A stretch of DNA of 64,000 nt from Dasypus novemcinctus (GCF_030445035.2 NC_080677.1:109485263-109549262); one strand, 5' to 3'. Numbered from the stretch's first letter, positions 1 through 11,831 are shown. The notes: generated by a model from the letters alone, not told the origin. Numbers and translations are program-made.

Positions 1-1090
1 TGGAGAACCGCTGCAGCACATGGACAGTGATCCACTTTGTAGTCCACACTGTCCCCCAGTCCACCCAGTGGGCCACGACAGGACACACAACATCCAGCAT
101 CTGTCCCTGCAACACCACCTAGGACAACTTTAAATCCTGAAAATGCCCCCACACCATATCTCTTCTTCCCTCTTCCAACCATCAGCAGCCATGGTGGCCA
201 CGCGCTCCACATCACTACTACAATTTCTCCCCATACTAATCACAATAGTTCCCTACCAGAACACCAGTAATTCCACTCTAATCCATACTCTATTCCGCCA
301 TCTTGTGGACCTTGGATGGCTAGGTCCTTACCAGATAGATGGTTACCAAATATTTTCTCCCATTGAGTAGGCTGCCTTTTCACTTTCTGGACAAACTCCT
401 TTGATGCACAAAAATTTTAATTTTGAGGAAGTCCCATTTACCTATTTTATCTTTTGTTGCTTGCATTTTGGGTATAAAGTTTATGAACACATTTCCTACT
501 ACAAGATCTCATAAGTGCTTCCCTGTGTTATCTTCTAGGAGCTTTAAGGTCCTGACTCTTACATTCAGATCTTTGATATATCTTCAGTTAATTTTTGTAT
601 AGGGCATGAGATGGTGATCCTCTCATTCTTTTGGATATGGATATCCAGTTCTTCAAGCATAATTTGTTGAAGAGGCAATTCTCTCCCAGCTGAGTGGGCT
701 TGATGGCCTTGTTGATTATCAGCTATCCTTATATGCAAGGATCTATATCAGAACTTTCATTTTTGTTCCACTCGTCAGTGTGCATATCCTTGTGCCAATA
801 CCAAGCAGTTTTGACCACTGTAGCTTTGTAGTATGTTTTAAAGTCAGGTAGTGTATTCCTCCAATTTTGTTTTTCTTTTTCAATGTGTCTTTGGTTATTT
901 GGGGCCCCTTGCTCTTCCAAATAAATTTCATAAGTAGCCTTTCCAATTCAGTAAAAAATGCTGTTGTAATGTTTATTGAGATTCTGTTAAATCTGTAAAT
1001 CAGTTTGGGTAGGACAGATATCTTAATGATGTTTAGTCTTCCAATCCATGAACAGGGAATATTTTTCCATTTATTTAGGTCTTAATTTGT
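1..1090 (-). mobile_element. LINE-1 3' portion, minus orientation
   Basis: From about 335 to 1090 the minus strand follows the C-terminal third of LINE-1 ORF2. The frame is broken; the recognisable stretches run through the region that follows the reverse transcriptase domain. Positions 1-334 are pyrimidine- and CCA-rich and look like the xenarthran L1 3'UTR, joined to ORF2 with some sequence missing near 335. The copy runs off the window edge, so its 3' end is not seen. It is non-functional. A short A-rich stretch (1091-1159) follows and I cannot assign it. Confidence 0.75.
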
Positions 1091-1170
1091 TAAACTGCCT
1101 TTTGTCTGTTTTTGAAGTTGAAATAAACTTTAAGGAAAAAAAAGGAAAAAAAAAAAAAGATAATACGTTG

Positions 1171-1583
1171 GGAAGCAGACTTGGTCCAATGGATAGGGCA
1201 TCCGCCTACCACATGGGAGGTCTGCAGTTCAAACCCCGGGCCTCCTTGACCCATGTGGAGCTGGCCCATGCGCAGTGCTAATGCACGCAGGAGTGCCATG
1301 TGACGCAGGGGTGTTCCCTGTGTAGAGGAGCCCCACACGCAAGGAGTGCGCCTCGTAAGGAGGGCAGCCCAGCGTGAAAGAAAGTGCAGCCTGCCCAGGA
1401 ATGGCACTGCACACACGGAGAGCTGACACAACAAGATGACGCAACAAAAAGAAACACAGATTCCTGTGTTTCTGATAAGGATAGAAGCAGTCACAGAAGA
1501 ACACACAATGAATGGACACAGAGAGCAGACAACTCGGGGGTAGGGGGAGAGAAATAAATAAAAAATAAATCTTAAAAAAAAAA
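1171..1583 (+). mobile_element. DAS-type SINE, full length
   Basis: The tRNA-Ala-like head starts at 1171 (box A around GGTCCAATGGATAGGG, box B GGTTCAAACC unit), followed by the tRNA-unrelated body and an A-rich tail. The flanks carry an 11-bp duplication, ATAATACGTTG at 1160-1170 and ATAATAGGTTG at 1584-1594, with one mismatch. The opposite strand has a 171-codon open frame that is only this SINE read backwards. Confidence 0.9.
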
Positions 1584-1595
1584 ATAATAGGTTGA

Positions 1596-1788
1596 CCCAT
1601 ATCATGGTATCTGTATTTCAGCAACCTACCAAATTGAAACAGAGTCCAAATGGAAAATCCAGAATGATCTCATCTTGAAATCCTTAACTTAATAACATCT
1701 ACAAAGATCCTTTTTCCAAGTAAGGTGACAGTTAGTGGTTCCAGATAGACATATTTTGGGGGAAAACACCATCAACCCTCCACAGCAT
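1596..1788 (-). mobile_element. MaLR/MLT1-like LTR fragment
   Basis: The sequence matches the pattern of the 5' part of MLT1-type LTRs read on the minus strand: a block like CCTTTTTCCAAGTAAGG followed by a G-rich stretch and an ending near CCACAGCA at about 1788. Only about 190 bp remain. The assignment to the ERVL-MaLR group is from memory of the family pattern; the subfamily is not resolved. Confidence 0.6.
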
Positions 1789-2054
1789 CAATTAAGAAAG
1801 GTGTCTTGTTTTTCTTTTTAATTTTTTTGTTATTAAAGCAGTTATAGGTTCACAGAAAAACCATGAAGGAAGTGCATAGTTCCCAATACACTCCCAACCC
1901 CTAATCCCAACAGTTTTCTCTATTATAAACACTGTGCATTAGTGTGGCAACTTTGTTACACTTGATGAAACAATATTGTTATAATTATATTACTGACTAT
2001 AGTCCATAGTTTACATTAGGGTTCACTCTATGTGTTGTACATAACTATGGTTTT

Positions 2055-2545
2055 ATTTTTTGTTTTTTTTCTAAAGATTTATTTTTACTTATTTCTCCCT
2101 GCCCCTATACCCCTGTTTCCCCCGTTCCCCCGTTGTCTGCCCTCTGTGTCCATTTGCTGAATGTTCTTCTGTGTCTGCCTGTATTCTCATCAGGCAGCTC
2201 TGGGAACCAATCCTGGGACCTTCCAGAGTGGAAAAGAGGTGTTACTCTCTTGCGCCACCTCAGCTACCTGTTCTGCTGTGTGTTATTTTCTCTCCTCTGT
2301 GTCTCTTGTTGCATCATCTTACTGCACCAGCTCTCTGCATTGGCTGGCACTCCTGCACGGGACAACTTTTCCTGCATGAGGCAGCATTCCCATGCAGGGT
2401 GGCTCTCTTGCACAGGGCTGCATTCCCACATGGGCCCATACTCTGCAGGGGTCAGCTCGCCTTCACCAGGAGGCCCTGGGCATCAAACCCTGGACCTCCT
2501 ATATGGTAGACAGGAGCCCAATTGGTTGAGCCACATCTGTTTCCC
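2055..2545 (-). mobile_element. DAS-type SINE, long subtype
   Basis: This copy sits in the L1 3'UTR. It has an exact 12-bp target-site duplication, AACTATGGTTTT, at 2043-2054 and 2546-2557. Its body is longer than the common form and carries a block (about 2190-2290) that is shared with the copy at 38897-39317 and absent from most others, so the two define one subtype. The tRNA-like head is at the high-coordinate end. Confidence 0.9.
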
Positions 2546-5500
2546 AACTATGGTTTTTTACATTTATTTTTATTCCATAAACATATTACAGCATAGAATT
2601 AATAATTTATTATATAATTCAGTGGTGTTAAATACATTCATTGTGCCACCATCACCATCATAATTGCCAAAACTTTTCCAACACCTCAGACAGAAACTCT
2701 GTACCAATTAAGCATTAACTCTCACTCCCCACCTCTGGCTCTGCCCCTGATAGCTTATATTCTAATTTGACTCTATAAATATGCATATTCTAGTTGTTTC
2801 GTATAAGTGATACATGCAATATTTGTCCTTTTGAATCTGGCTTAACATTAAGGCTTCAAGGTACATCCATGGCGTAGCATTATCAATACTTCATTCCTTT
2901 TTATGGCTGAATAATATTCCATTGTATGTATATGCCACATTTTGTTTATCCATTCTTGCATTGATGGGACTTGGGTGGCTTGCATTTTTGGGCAATAGTG
3001 AACATCAGTGTGCACACATCTGTTCAAGTCCTTACTTTCAATTTTGGGGGTGTATACTTAGAACTGGGATTGCCAAATCATATGGTAATCCTATACTTAA
3101 TTTGCTGAGGAATTGCCAAACAGTTTTCCACAGTACTTGCAACATTTTATATTCCCAGCAACAATGTACACAGATCCCTATTTTCCACATTTTCACCAAT
3201 ATTTTTTTTCTGTTTTTTAAATAGTAACCATTTTACTGAGTGTGAAATGGTATATCATTATGGTTTTGATTTGGATTTCCCTGATGACCAATGATGTTGA
3301 GCATCTTTTCATGTGCTTATTGGCCATTTGCATATCTTTGGAAAAATGTCATTCAAGTCTTTTGCCCATTTTTAAATTGGGTTGTCTTTTTGTTGCTGAG
3401 TTATAGCAGTTTTTATATATTTTGGATATTAAACCCTTATCTGAAACACATCAGATATATGGTTTCCCAATATTTTCTACCATTCTGTAGGTTGTCTTTT
3501 CACTTTCTTGATAGTGTCCTGTGATATGCAATTTTTATGAAGTCCATTTTATCTCTTTTTCATTTTTCTTTTTTGTTCATGCTTTTGGTGTCATATCTAA
3601 TAAATCACTACCAAGTCCAAGGTTGTAATGTTCCACTCTGTTCTATTCTGTAAGTTCTATAGTTTTAGCTCTTATGTTTAGGTTCTAGATACAGTTTAAA
3701 AAATATTTTTGTATATGGTGTGAAGATGTCCACTTACATTTTTTTTCATGTGGACCTCCAGTTTTTCTGTGTTTTTCTGGCTGAAGAGGCATTCTTTCTC
3801 CATTTTGTGGACTGATACCCTTGTTGAAATCAATTAGCCATGGATTTGAGGGTTTATTACTGAAACTGTCAATTATATTCCATTGAGCTATATGTCTATC
3901 CTTGTGCCAGAACCATGCTGTTTTGATTAGTGTAGCTTTGTAATAAGTTTTAAAATTGGGAAGTATGAGTCCTTCAATTTTGTTCTTCTTTTTAAAGAGT
4001 TTTTTGACTGTTCAGTGCCCCTTCCTCTTCTACATAAATCTGATGATTAGGTTTTCCACTTCTGCAAAGAAAGCTCTTGGAATTTTTAATGGGACTGTAC
4101 TGACTCTGTAAATCACTTTGGGTAGAAATGATATCTTAACAATATTTAGTCTTCTAATCCATGAGCACAGACTATTCCTCCATTTATTAGTCTTTAATTT
4201 TTTTCAAAGGTTTGTAATTTTCTGTGTAAAAGTCCTTTTTACCCTTGGTAAATTTATTCCTACATATCTGATTCTTTTAGTTGCTATTATTTGTAATTTT
4301 TAAAAATTTCCTTATCAAATTCCTAGAGTATAGAAACACCATCGATTTTTGCATGTTGCTCTTGCCGCTATCCACTTCGCTAAATTTGTTTATTAGCTCT
4401 AGTAGTTTTGTTGTAGATTCTTCAGGATTATGTGTACATAGGTTCATTTCATCTGTAAATAGGGCATGTTTTACTTCTTTCTAATTTGGATGCCTTTTAT
4501 TTCTTTTGTCTAATTACTCTGGCTAGAACTTTCAGTACAATATTGAATAACAATGGCGAAACTTGGCATCCTTGTCTTTTCATATATTCCCTTTATCATG
4601 TTAATGAAGTTCTCTTCTGTTCCTAGTTTTCTGAGTTTTTATCAAGAATGGTTGCTAGGTTTTGTCAAATGTCTTTTCTGCATTAATTGAGATGATTATG
4701 TGGATTTTTCCCCTTCATTCTATTAATGTGGTGTATTACACTGATTGCTCTTCTTATGTTGAACAACCCTTGCATTCATGGGGTAAATTGCATTGATTAT
4801 GGTGCATAATTCTCTTAATGTGCTGATGGATTAAGTTTCCTAGTATTTTGTTGAAGATTTTTGCATCTGTATTCTTAAGGAATATTGGACTGTAATTTTC
4901 TTTTTTTGTGATATCTTTACCTGGCTTTGGTATTAGAGACATGCTGGCCTCGTGGAATGAGTTAGGGCATATTCCTTCCTCTTCAATTTTTGGAAGAGTT
5001 TGAGCAGGATTGGTGTTAACTCTTCTTTGATTGTTATGTAAAATTAACCAGTGAAGACATCAAATTCTAGGCTTTTCTTTGTTGGGAGGTTGTTAATTTT
5101 GGATTCAATTACTTGTTGGCCTGTTAAGATCTTGTGTTAGTATAGGTAGTTTGGGTATTTTTAGGATTTTGTCCATTTCATCTAGGTTATCTAATTTGTT
5201 GGCATACAATTGTTAATAGTATTCCCTTAGAATCCTTTTTGCTTCTTCAGGGTAAGTCTAAAATGTCCCCCCTTTCATTTCAGATTTTAGATATTTGTGC
5301 CCTAGCTCTTTGTTTGTTGCTAAAGGTTTTTCAATTTTATTCATTTTATCGAAGAACTACATTTTGGTTTCATTAATTCTAATATTTTTATTCCCTATTT
5401 CATTTATCTCCCCTCTAATCTTTGTTATTTCCTTCCTTCTGCTCATTTTGGATTTAATTTGCTCTCTTTCTAAATCCTACAGTTGTGAGGTTAGGTCACT

Positions 5501-6130
5501 GATTTTATATCTTTATTCTTTTTTAATGTAAGTATATAGAGTTATAAATTTCCCTCACAGCACAGCCACTACTACATCCCGTAATTTTGGTAAGTTGTGT
5601 TTTTGTTTTCATTTACCTCAAGAAAATTCCTAACTTTCCCTCTGATTTCTTCTTTGAGACTTTGGTTGTTTAAGAGTGTATGTTTAATTTCCACATATTT
5701 GTGAATTTTCCATTCTCCCTCTACTATTGATTTCTAGTTTCATTTCACAGTGGTCACAGAAGATACATTTTATGATATCAATATTTGTAAATTATTGAGA
5801 CTTATTTTGTGGCATATCATATGGTCTATCCTAGAGCATGATTCATGTTCACTATAGAAGAATGTACATTCTACTGTTATTGGATGTAGTGTTCAATATA
5901 TGTTAGATGTAGGTGGTTTAAATTACTGTTAAAGTCCTCTGCTTCCTTATTGATCTTCTGTCTAATTGTTCTATCCACTATTTAAAATGATGTATTGAAG
6001 TCTTTTGCTATTAATGTAGAACTGTCTATTTCTCTCTTCAAAGCTGTCATCATTTGCTACATATATTTTGGGTCTCTGCTATTTGGTGCATATATTTATA
6101 ATTCTTGTATTTTCTTGTTGAGTTGGCCCC

Positions 6131-6572
6131 TGTGATGGCTAGGTTATTGTGTCAACTGGGCCAGGTAATTTTGCCCAGTTTTTTGGTCAAGCAAGCACTG
6201 GGCTAACTGTAATACAAGGGCATTTATGGACTTTAGTCACCATTGACTTTACTGCAGGGGTAAATCATAGATAGCTGGTAATAATTACATCAATCAGGGA
6301 GATTGCCATCAGCAATGAGTGACGCTTAACCCAATCATCTGAATCCCTTAAAAGGGGAAGTATTTCCAGCATTGAAAGAATTTCCCAGCTCGTAGTTGGA
6401 CAGCCAACATCTCCCAGATCTCGTCAAGAACCTTCATTGGACTTTCATTGCCTACCTGTGGAACCTGGACTTGTGCATCCCCACGGCTGCTTGAGAGACT
6501 CTTATATAATCGCACACTATCGACAGATATCCCTTGTTGGTTCTGTTTCCCTAGAGAACCCTGACTAATACA
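6131..6572 (+). mobile_element. ERVL/MLT2-like solo LTR
   Basis: A 442-bp unit begins TGTGATGGCTAG and ends CCCTGACTAATACA, with the conserved terminal block GGTTCTGTTTCCCTAGAG seen in ERVL-group LTRs. L1 sequence continues on both sides, so the element interrupts the L1 endonuclease region. Flanking pentamers are GCCCC and ACTCC, an imperfect match to a 5-bp duplication. No internal retroviral region is present. Group assignment rests on end sequences only. Confidence 0.7.
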
Positions 6573-7501
6573 ACTCCTTTATCAGTATGTAGTGTCCTTC
6601 TTGGTGCCTTTTAATAGGTTTTGACTTAATGTCAAAAACCAAAGTCTATTTTGTCTGATATTAGTTTAGCTACACAGCACTCTTTTGATTACTATTTGCA
6701 TGGACTATTTTTAACCCCAGCCTTTCTCTTTCAGCCTACCTGTGTCTTTGAATTTAAGTTGAGCCTCCTGTAAAAAGCATATAGTTAGGTGACACATTTT
6801 TAAAAAATCTCTTCTATGAATCTCTTCCTTTTCATTGGGGAGATTAATCCATTACATTTAAAGTAACTACTGATAATGCAGGACTTTATTCTGCCATTTT
6901 GCTGTTCAGTCTTTGTATGTATTATACTTTTTGTGTCCCTCAATTCTTCCATTACTGTCTACTTTCATATTTATTTGATCTTCTTAGTGAATAATTTTGA
7001 GTCCCTTCTCATGTCCTTCTGTGTATGGTTTTCAGATACTTTCTTTGTGGTTACCATTGGGGGCTTAAATTTAACATCCTGAATCGATAATGATCATATT
7101 TGATGTATACTTCAGTAGCATACACAAACACTGTCCTTTTATCCCTTCATCCCCCACCTTTTTGTTGTACTTGTTACAAATACATTTTTATATATTGTAT
7201 ATCTAAAACTAAGGTATATTATTACTTTTTATGCATTTGCATTTTAGAAATTGTAAGAAGTAAAAAGTGAAGTTACATATCAAAAAGTACAATACAATAG
7301 TACTGGCATTGATTATTACCCTTGTGGTTACCTTTACAGGAAGTCTTTATTTCTTTATGCTGCTTTGATATACTTTCCAGTAATATTTCCCACCAGTCAG
7401 AAGAACTCCCTTTAGCATTGCTTGTAGGGTACATCTAGTGGTGAGAAACTCCTTCAGCTTTGTTTATCTGGCAATGTCTTCATCTTTCCCTCATCTTTTT
7501 T

Positions 7502-7579
7502 TCAGGAGGTACTGGGTATTGAACCCAGGACCTCATACGTGGGAAGTAGGTGCTCAATCACTGAACTATATCCACTCCC
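7502..7579 (-). mobile_element. Short tRNA-Ala-derived SINE monomer
   Basis: This is only the tRNA-like unit: box B region TTGAACCC and box A region reading back from the high-coordinate end, without the long DAS body. Flanks TCCCTCATCTTTTTT and TCCCTCCCTTTTTTG are near-identical and probably a degraded target-site duplication. It lies in L1 about 25 bp before an LTR insertion. Confidence 0.75.
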
Positions 7580-7605
7580 CTCCCTCCCTTTTTTGAAACA
7601 GTCTT

Positions 7606-8318
7606 ATGTAGCAGTTTGATACTGTTTATGAATTCCAAAAACAGATATTGGATTATGTTTGTAAGCTAGTCTTCTGAGGTATCACTTTTACTTGATTAAG
7701 TTCTGATTAGGGCTTTGATTGGGTCATGTCAGTAGGGTGTTGGGTCCCTGCTCCTTGGTAGGTGGGGCTCACAAATAAAAGACATGACAGAGGACATAAT
7801 TGGGAATTTTTGGATGCTGGAACCCCAGGAAGTAAACATATAGGAGAAGAGCACAGAGGAAAAGAGCTCCTTAGACATGGCAGAAACCCAGGAAGAGAGA
7901 CAAGCCATTCGCCTGAGAGTTCACAGCTGGCCTTGTGAAAGGAGCAGAGCAGTTGAGCCTGGAGAGAACTGAGCCCTAGGGTGAGAGGCAAGGCCTTGAG
8001 AACCTCATAGTCTACGGCTGACCTTGTGGAGAAAACAGAGCAGTTGAACCCAGAGAGAAATGAACCCTGGGAGAGACTAGACTTATCAGCCTACAGTTGA
8101 TATTGGAAGATGCTGGGACCACAGAGACTTAAGAGGAAGAGGAGGGCTGAGCACTGGCAGCCATCTTCCTCCAACACGTGGCAACAGACTTTGGTGAGGG
8201 AAGTAACTTATGCTTTATGGCCTGGTAACTGTAAGCTTCTACCCCAAATAAATACCCTTTATAAAAGCCAACAGATTTCTGATATTTTGCATCAGGACCC
8301 CTTTGGCTGACTCATACA
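7606..8318 (+). mobile_element. Xenarthran ERVL-MaLR-type LTR (longer subtype)
   Basis: It starts (A)TGTAGCAGTTTGAT and ends CTGACTCATACA, with GTCTT on both sides (7601-7605 and 8319-8323), a 5-bp duplication. A polyadenylation-like AATAAATA stands about 70 bp from the end. The same family occurs at 57171-57715, 58904-59952 and, in minus orientation, 42889-43300. The copy at 58904 continues into an ERVL-type primer binding site, which is why I place the family in ERVL-MaLR. At about 713 bp it is longer than the 545-bp copy, with extra GAGAG-rich middle sequence. Confidence 0.8.
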
Positions 8319-8568
8319 GTCTTGCCAGATACAAAATTCTTGGATGGCAATTTTTCTCTTTCAGCACTTTAAATATTTCCTCCTACTTCCTTCTTGCCTC
8401 CCTGCTTTCTAATAGGGAATCAGCTCTTAATCGTGTTGGGTGGGGCTACCTTGTACCTGAGATGTTGCTTCCCTCTTGCACCTTTAATGTATCTCTCTTT
8501 GTTCTTGGCATTTAAAAGTTTAATTATAATGTACCTAGGCATGAATCTCTTTGAGTCTATCCTGTTTG

Positions 8569-8963
8569 TTTTTGTTTTTGTTTTTATCCCCCACCCCCTA
8601 TCCTGCAGCTTTTTATGCTTGTTGTCTGCTCTGTGTCCATTTGCTGTGCATTCTTCTGTGCCTGTATTTATTTTTGTTTATTTCTCCCCACCTTGCAGCT
8701 TGCTTGCTGTCTGTTCTCTGTGTCCATTTACTGTGCGCTCTTCTGTGTTTTTTTTTTTTTGCTTGTCTCCCTTTTTGTTGTGTCACCTTGCTGAGTTGGC
8801 TCTCCACAGCTCTTACAGGCCAGCAGCACTCCACGGCACCCAGGCATGTGGCTCTCTGCAGCATGCGGGCGAGGCTGCCTTCATAAGGAGGTCCCTGGAC
8901 GTGAACCCAGGGCCTCCCATATGGTAGATGGGAGCCCAACTGATTGAGCCACAGCCGCTTCCC
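8569..8963 (-). mobile_element. DAS-type SINE with duplicated tail block
   Basis: Target-site duplication CCTGTTTG at 8561-8568 and 8964-8971. The tail-side block containing CTCTGTGTCCATTT appears twice (about 8628-8670 and 8708-8740), and the mid-body normally between it and the head is shortened. The copy at 23926-24256 has the same double block, so this is a subtype, not a private duplication. Confidence 0.85.
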
Positions 8964-10428
8964 CCTGTTTGGGTTTTGTTTGGCTTTTTGAATATGTACA
9001 TTCATATTTTTTATTGTATTTGGGGAGTTTTCTGCCATTATTTCTTCAAATATTCTTTCTGGTCCTTTCTCTGTTTTCCTCTACTGAGACTCCAATAATG
9101 CATATATTGGTGTACATGATACTGTTTCATAGGTCTATTAGGTTCTGTTCACTTTTCTTCATTCTTTTGTCTTTTTTGCTCCTGAGCCTGAATCATTTAA
9201 ATTGTTTTACTTTAATTCCACTGATTCTTTCTTCCACCAGCACCAATCTCTATTGAACCCCTTTAGTGAACTTTTTATTGTGGTTTTCAACTCCACTATT
9301 TCTGTTTGGTTACTGTTAATAATTTCTATCTCTTTACTGAAATTCTCATTTTTTCACAAATCTTTTCCCTGATATCCTTTAGTTCTTTCTTTGTGTTTTC
9401 CTTTAGTCCTTTGAGTATATTCAAGATCATTTTTTAAAGTCTTTCTCTGCTATGCCTAGTCTTGTATTCTTTATTGATGGTTTCTGATGTTTTATCTTGT
9501 TCCTTTAGATGGGTTATCATTTTATTTTTCTTTGTTTGTCTTGTAATCTTTTGTTGTACACCATACATTTTAAAGTGTTAACTCTAGGATTTAGTCCCTG
9601 AGCTATCTGTTCCCTAAGTTTGTATCCAGCTGGTTATATGATAGAAATTTCCTTTAGTGCCACAAGCTACCAAAACAAACTAATACAAAAAACACCTTTC
9701 ATAATCCTTACAAATTGGCTCTGTGCTGGGTGGTGCTCTCCTTCAGAGATTAGCTCTCCCACCAAGATCAGCCTGAAGTGAAAGTATTGGTCATTTCTGG
9801 TCTTTTTCTAAGAATACATCTTCTCCTGGGCACGTGCTTGTGGCCCTAGGAATTCCTCCATTTAGAGGGATCTGAATGCCCCGTTCTTCTCCCTATGAAA
9901 CTGACTTTCCCTCCTCCCAAGTACCCCAATGTGTGGCTTAGAGCTAGTAATCCTTTGCTTCAGGCCACTTTGGTATTATGATTGTTTCTTACACTGCTTT
10001 AGCTGTCCACAGTTGCTTCTGTGTTCAGGGCAAGTTCTAGGATGGTGAGCCAGCGATTAATGTCTTGGTTCAACCCTTCAGACAGTCAATAGACAGATTG
10101 GCACAGACATATATGCCTCCCAGTTTGCACATGGGGGTTACTTTCCCTCCAGAACAGGCCAAGGACCCTCAGTGAGATTACAGGCCTGCTCCACATTGAG
10201 TGGAAGAGACATTGGTAAAGATGCCACAACTTTTCCTACCATTTTAAGTGTTGTTTTTGTTTGTTTGTTTTGATTCAGCATTCACCCAGCTATTGCAACC
10301 CTTTAATTATTTTCCAGAGGAAGATGGCTTTGTCAGTTTGTGCTAATTGTTCAAAGTTTCTGTGGGGAAACAGAACCTTGGAGTATCTCAGGTTGCCATG
10401 GTCAACTGGAAGTCCTTTGACTCTTTTT

Positions 10429-10442
10429 GAAAAGTATCTTTT
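10429..10442. repeat. Target-site duplication of FTH1 retrocopy, low side
   Basis: GAAAAGTATCTTTT, identical to 11314-11327. On the minus strand the insertion point reads AATT/AAAAGATAC, the LINE-1 endonuclease preference TT/AAAA. Confidence 0.95.
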
Positions 10443-11313
10443 TGGGGGGAGGTGGTACCAAATTACTTTGTTTGAAGGAATGGTACAAATGAAAGAACTC
10501 AGAAGGTATTGGTACAGCTTATAGAAAAAGTAAAGGTAAACCCAATATGCATGTACTGTCATGGTGACCACAGCAGCTACCTCCATGGCTATGGGGAAGC
10601 CAGTCTAAGGCTTAGCTCTTGTCCAGTGTGAGCTTGTCAAAGAGAGACTGCCAAGCCAGATTCCATTGCCCCCATCCTGTGTAAGTTGTTTTATAGTCAC
10701 GCAGTTCTTTGAAGGTTTTCACCTTTTTATTCCGGTAATGAGTCTCAGTGAAGTCGCACAAGTGGGGGTTGTTTTTGTCAGTGGTTAATTTGTGAAGTTC
10801 CAGCAGTGACTGATCCACCATTATTTCCAAATGAAATGCACACTGCATTCATTCAGTTTCTTCCCTGAGTCATCCTGTTCTGGTTTTCTCAGTATCCTGA
10901 AGGAAGATTTATTCACCTCGTGGGTTCTGCAGCTTCATAAATTTCTCAGAATGTTCCCTATTCTTATGAGATTGGTGAAGAAAATATTTGACAAAGTTCT
11001 TCAAAGCCACATCATCACTGTAGTAAGGCATGGACAAGTAGACATAAGCAGCATAGAGTACCAGGTTGGTCTGATGGTTGATGGTGGACTCCAAGTCTTG
11101 GTTGTAGATTTGGCACCTCTATGACAAGGCATGGTCATAAAGTGTCATGGCTACTGCTACAAGGTGCCAGAATAGTGGAAGGAAATCCAAAGGCATTTTG
11201 AGGAGGTGTTTCAGGTCTGGCTCAGAGCAGCTGGTGGAGGGGGGTGAGTACCAGTTCTGTTTAAGCACTGTTAAAGCAGGAAACCATGGTGACTCTGCAA
11301 AGGTGTCTGGCTA
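10443..11313 (-). pseudogene. FTH1: Processed pseudogene of ferritin heavy chain
   Basis: The minus strand carries the whole FTH1 mRNA: 5'UTR with iron-responsive element (about 11313-11150), coding part (about 11135-10612) and 3'UTR (10611-10443), with no introns. Recognisable stretches include [29 protein letters not shown] and PHLCDF. FTH1 makes the ferroxidase subunit of the cytosolic iron-storage shell. Here the ligand glutamate before LYA is V and the EE pair after HQSH is KN, so the centre would be lost. The reading frame has an early in-frame TAG, a 4-nt loss near the start, a stop after QNPRGE (10909-10911), small frameshifts and a 12-nt loss at the C-terminus. A 14-bp duplication GAAAAGTATCTTTT flanks it (10429-10442, 11314-11327). 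Confidence 0.95.
11254..11283 (-). promoter_or_regulatory. Relict iron-responsive element in FTH1 retrocopy 5'UTR
   Basis: On the minus strand the loop CAGTGC is flanked by TTTAA and TTAAA, which pair over five positions, with an unpaired C and a lower helix TTTC/GAAC partly kept. In working FTH1 mRNA this stem-loop binds IRP1/IRP2 and blocks translation when iron is low. Here it is a passenger in a dead copy, with no evidence of transcription. Relative to the FTH1 element as I recall it, the upper helix differs only by changes that keep pairing. Confidence 0.8.
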
Positions 11314-11327
11314 GAAAAGTATCTTTT
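11314..11327. repeat. Target-site duplication of FTH1 retrocopy, high side
   Basis: Second copy of GAAAAGTATCTTTT, immediately upstream of the 5' end of the pseudogene transcript. Confidence 0.95.
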
Positions 11328-11600
11328 AATTTCTTCAATTATGTTTGTTTCTCTGTTGCTCTTTCTGTCTCTCTCTGTCTCTTTCTGCCTGCCTTTCTCT
11401 ATTTCTCTTTCTTCCCCCTTGCCCTGAAAAATGTCCATTCTCCCTTTCTCTAAACCTTCTCTTTCTGTGTTTCCAGGTCTCAGTTTAAGGATCACTCTCT
11501 TTGAAATGAAAGTCATTCCTGATTGAGTAGCCTAGACTAATTGCTCCTCCTGTGTGCAGTGTATGCTTTTCTGTAGCACCTTGAACATCAAATATTATAT
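11328..11600. repeat. Pyrimidine-rich low-complexity stretch
   Basis: Positions 11340-11470 on the plus strand are mostly T and C with TCTCTCTG-like runs. The rest to 11600 holds nothing I recognise. Confidence 0.6.
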
Positions 11601-11610
11601 CACATCATAT

Positions 11611-11831
11611 ATATACATTTTGAGGTACCAGGACCAGAGATTGAACCTGGGACCTTGTATGTGGGAGGCTGGTGGTGCTCAACCACTATGCCACCTCAAC
11701 TCCCCTGAGTTGGTTTTTTATTTGTTTGCTTGTTTTTGTTTGTTTGTGTTTTTGTTGTTATTGTTTTAGGGCTCACTGGGAACTGAACCCAGGACCTCTC
11801 ATGTGGGAGGCAGGCACTCAACTGCTTGAGC
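11611..11831 (-). mobile_element. Dimeric tRNA-Ala SINE
   Basis: Two tRNA-like units in the same orientation (about 11625-11705 and 11765-11831) are joined by a T/G-rich linker, (TTTG)n in plus sense, corresponding to an A-rich linker in the element. Flanks CACATCATAT at 11601-11610 and 11832-11841 match exactly. The same architecture is at 31607-31838 and 62782-62990, so the dimer was mobilised as one unit. Confidence 0.8.

Larger units (their letters stand above)
1803..10428 (-). mobile_element. Near-full-length LINE-1, minus orientation, with five nested insertions
   Basis: Reading the minus strand from 10428 down gives a 5'UTR (about 10428-9700), ORF1 (about 9500-8970), the ORF1/ORF2 junction, the endonuclease region (about 6130-5900), reverse transcriptase (about 5100-4500) and the C-terminal part (about 4100-2900), then a long 3'UTR to 1803. 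Removing the insertions at 2055-2545, 6131-6572, 7502-7579, 7606-8318 and 8569-8963 leaves about 6.5 kb, close to full length. Both ORFs are interrupted by many stops and frameshifts, so it is inactive. Confidence 0.8.

Noticed and set aside
8394..8927. 177-codon plus frame
   Set aside because: Starts in antisense L1 and continues through a SINE; composition is repeat-derived.
10612..11094. Functional intronless ferritin gene
   Set aside because: Early TAG, stop at 10909-10911, frameshifts and lost ferroxidase ligands.
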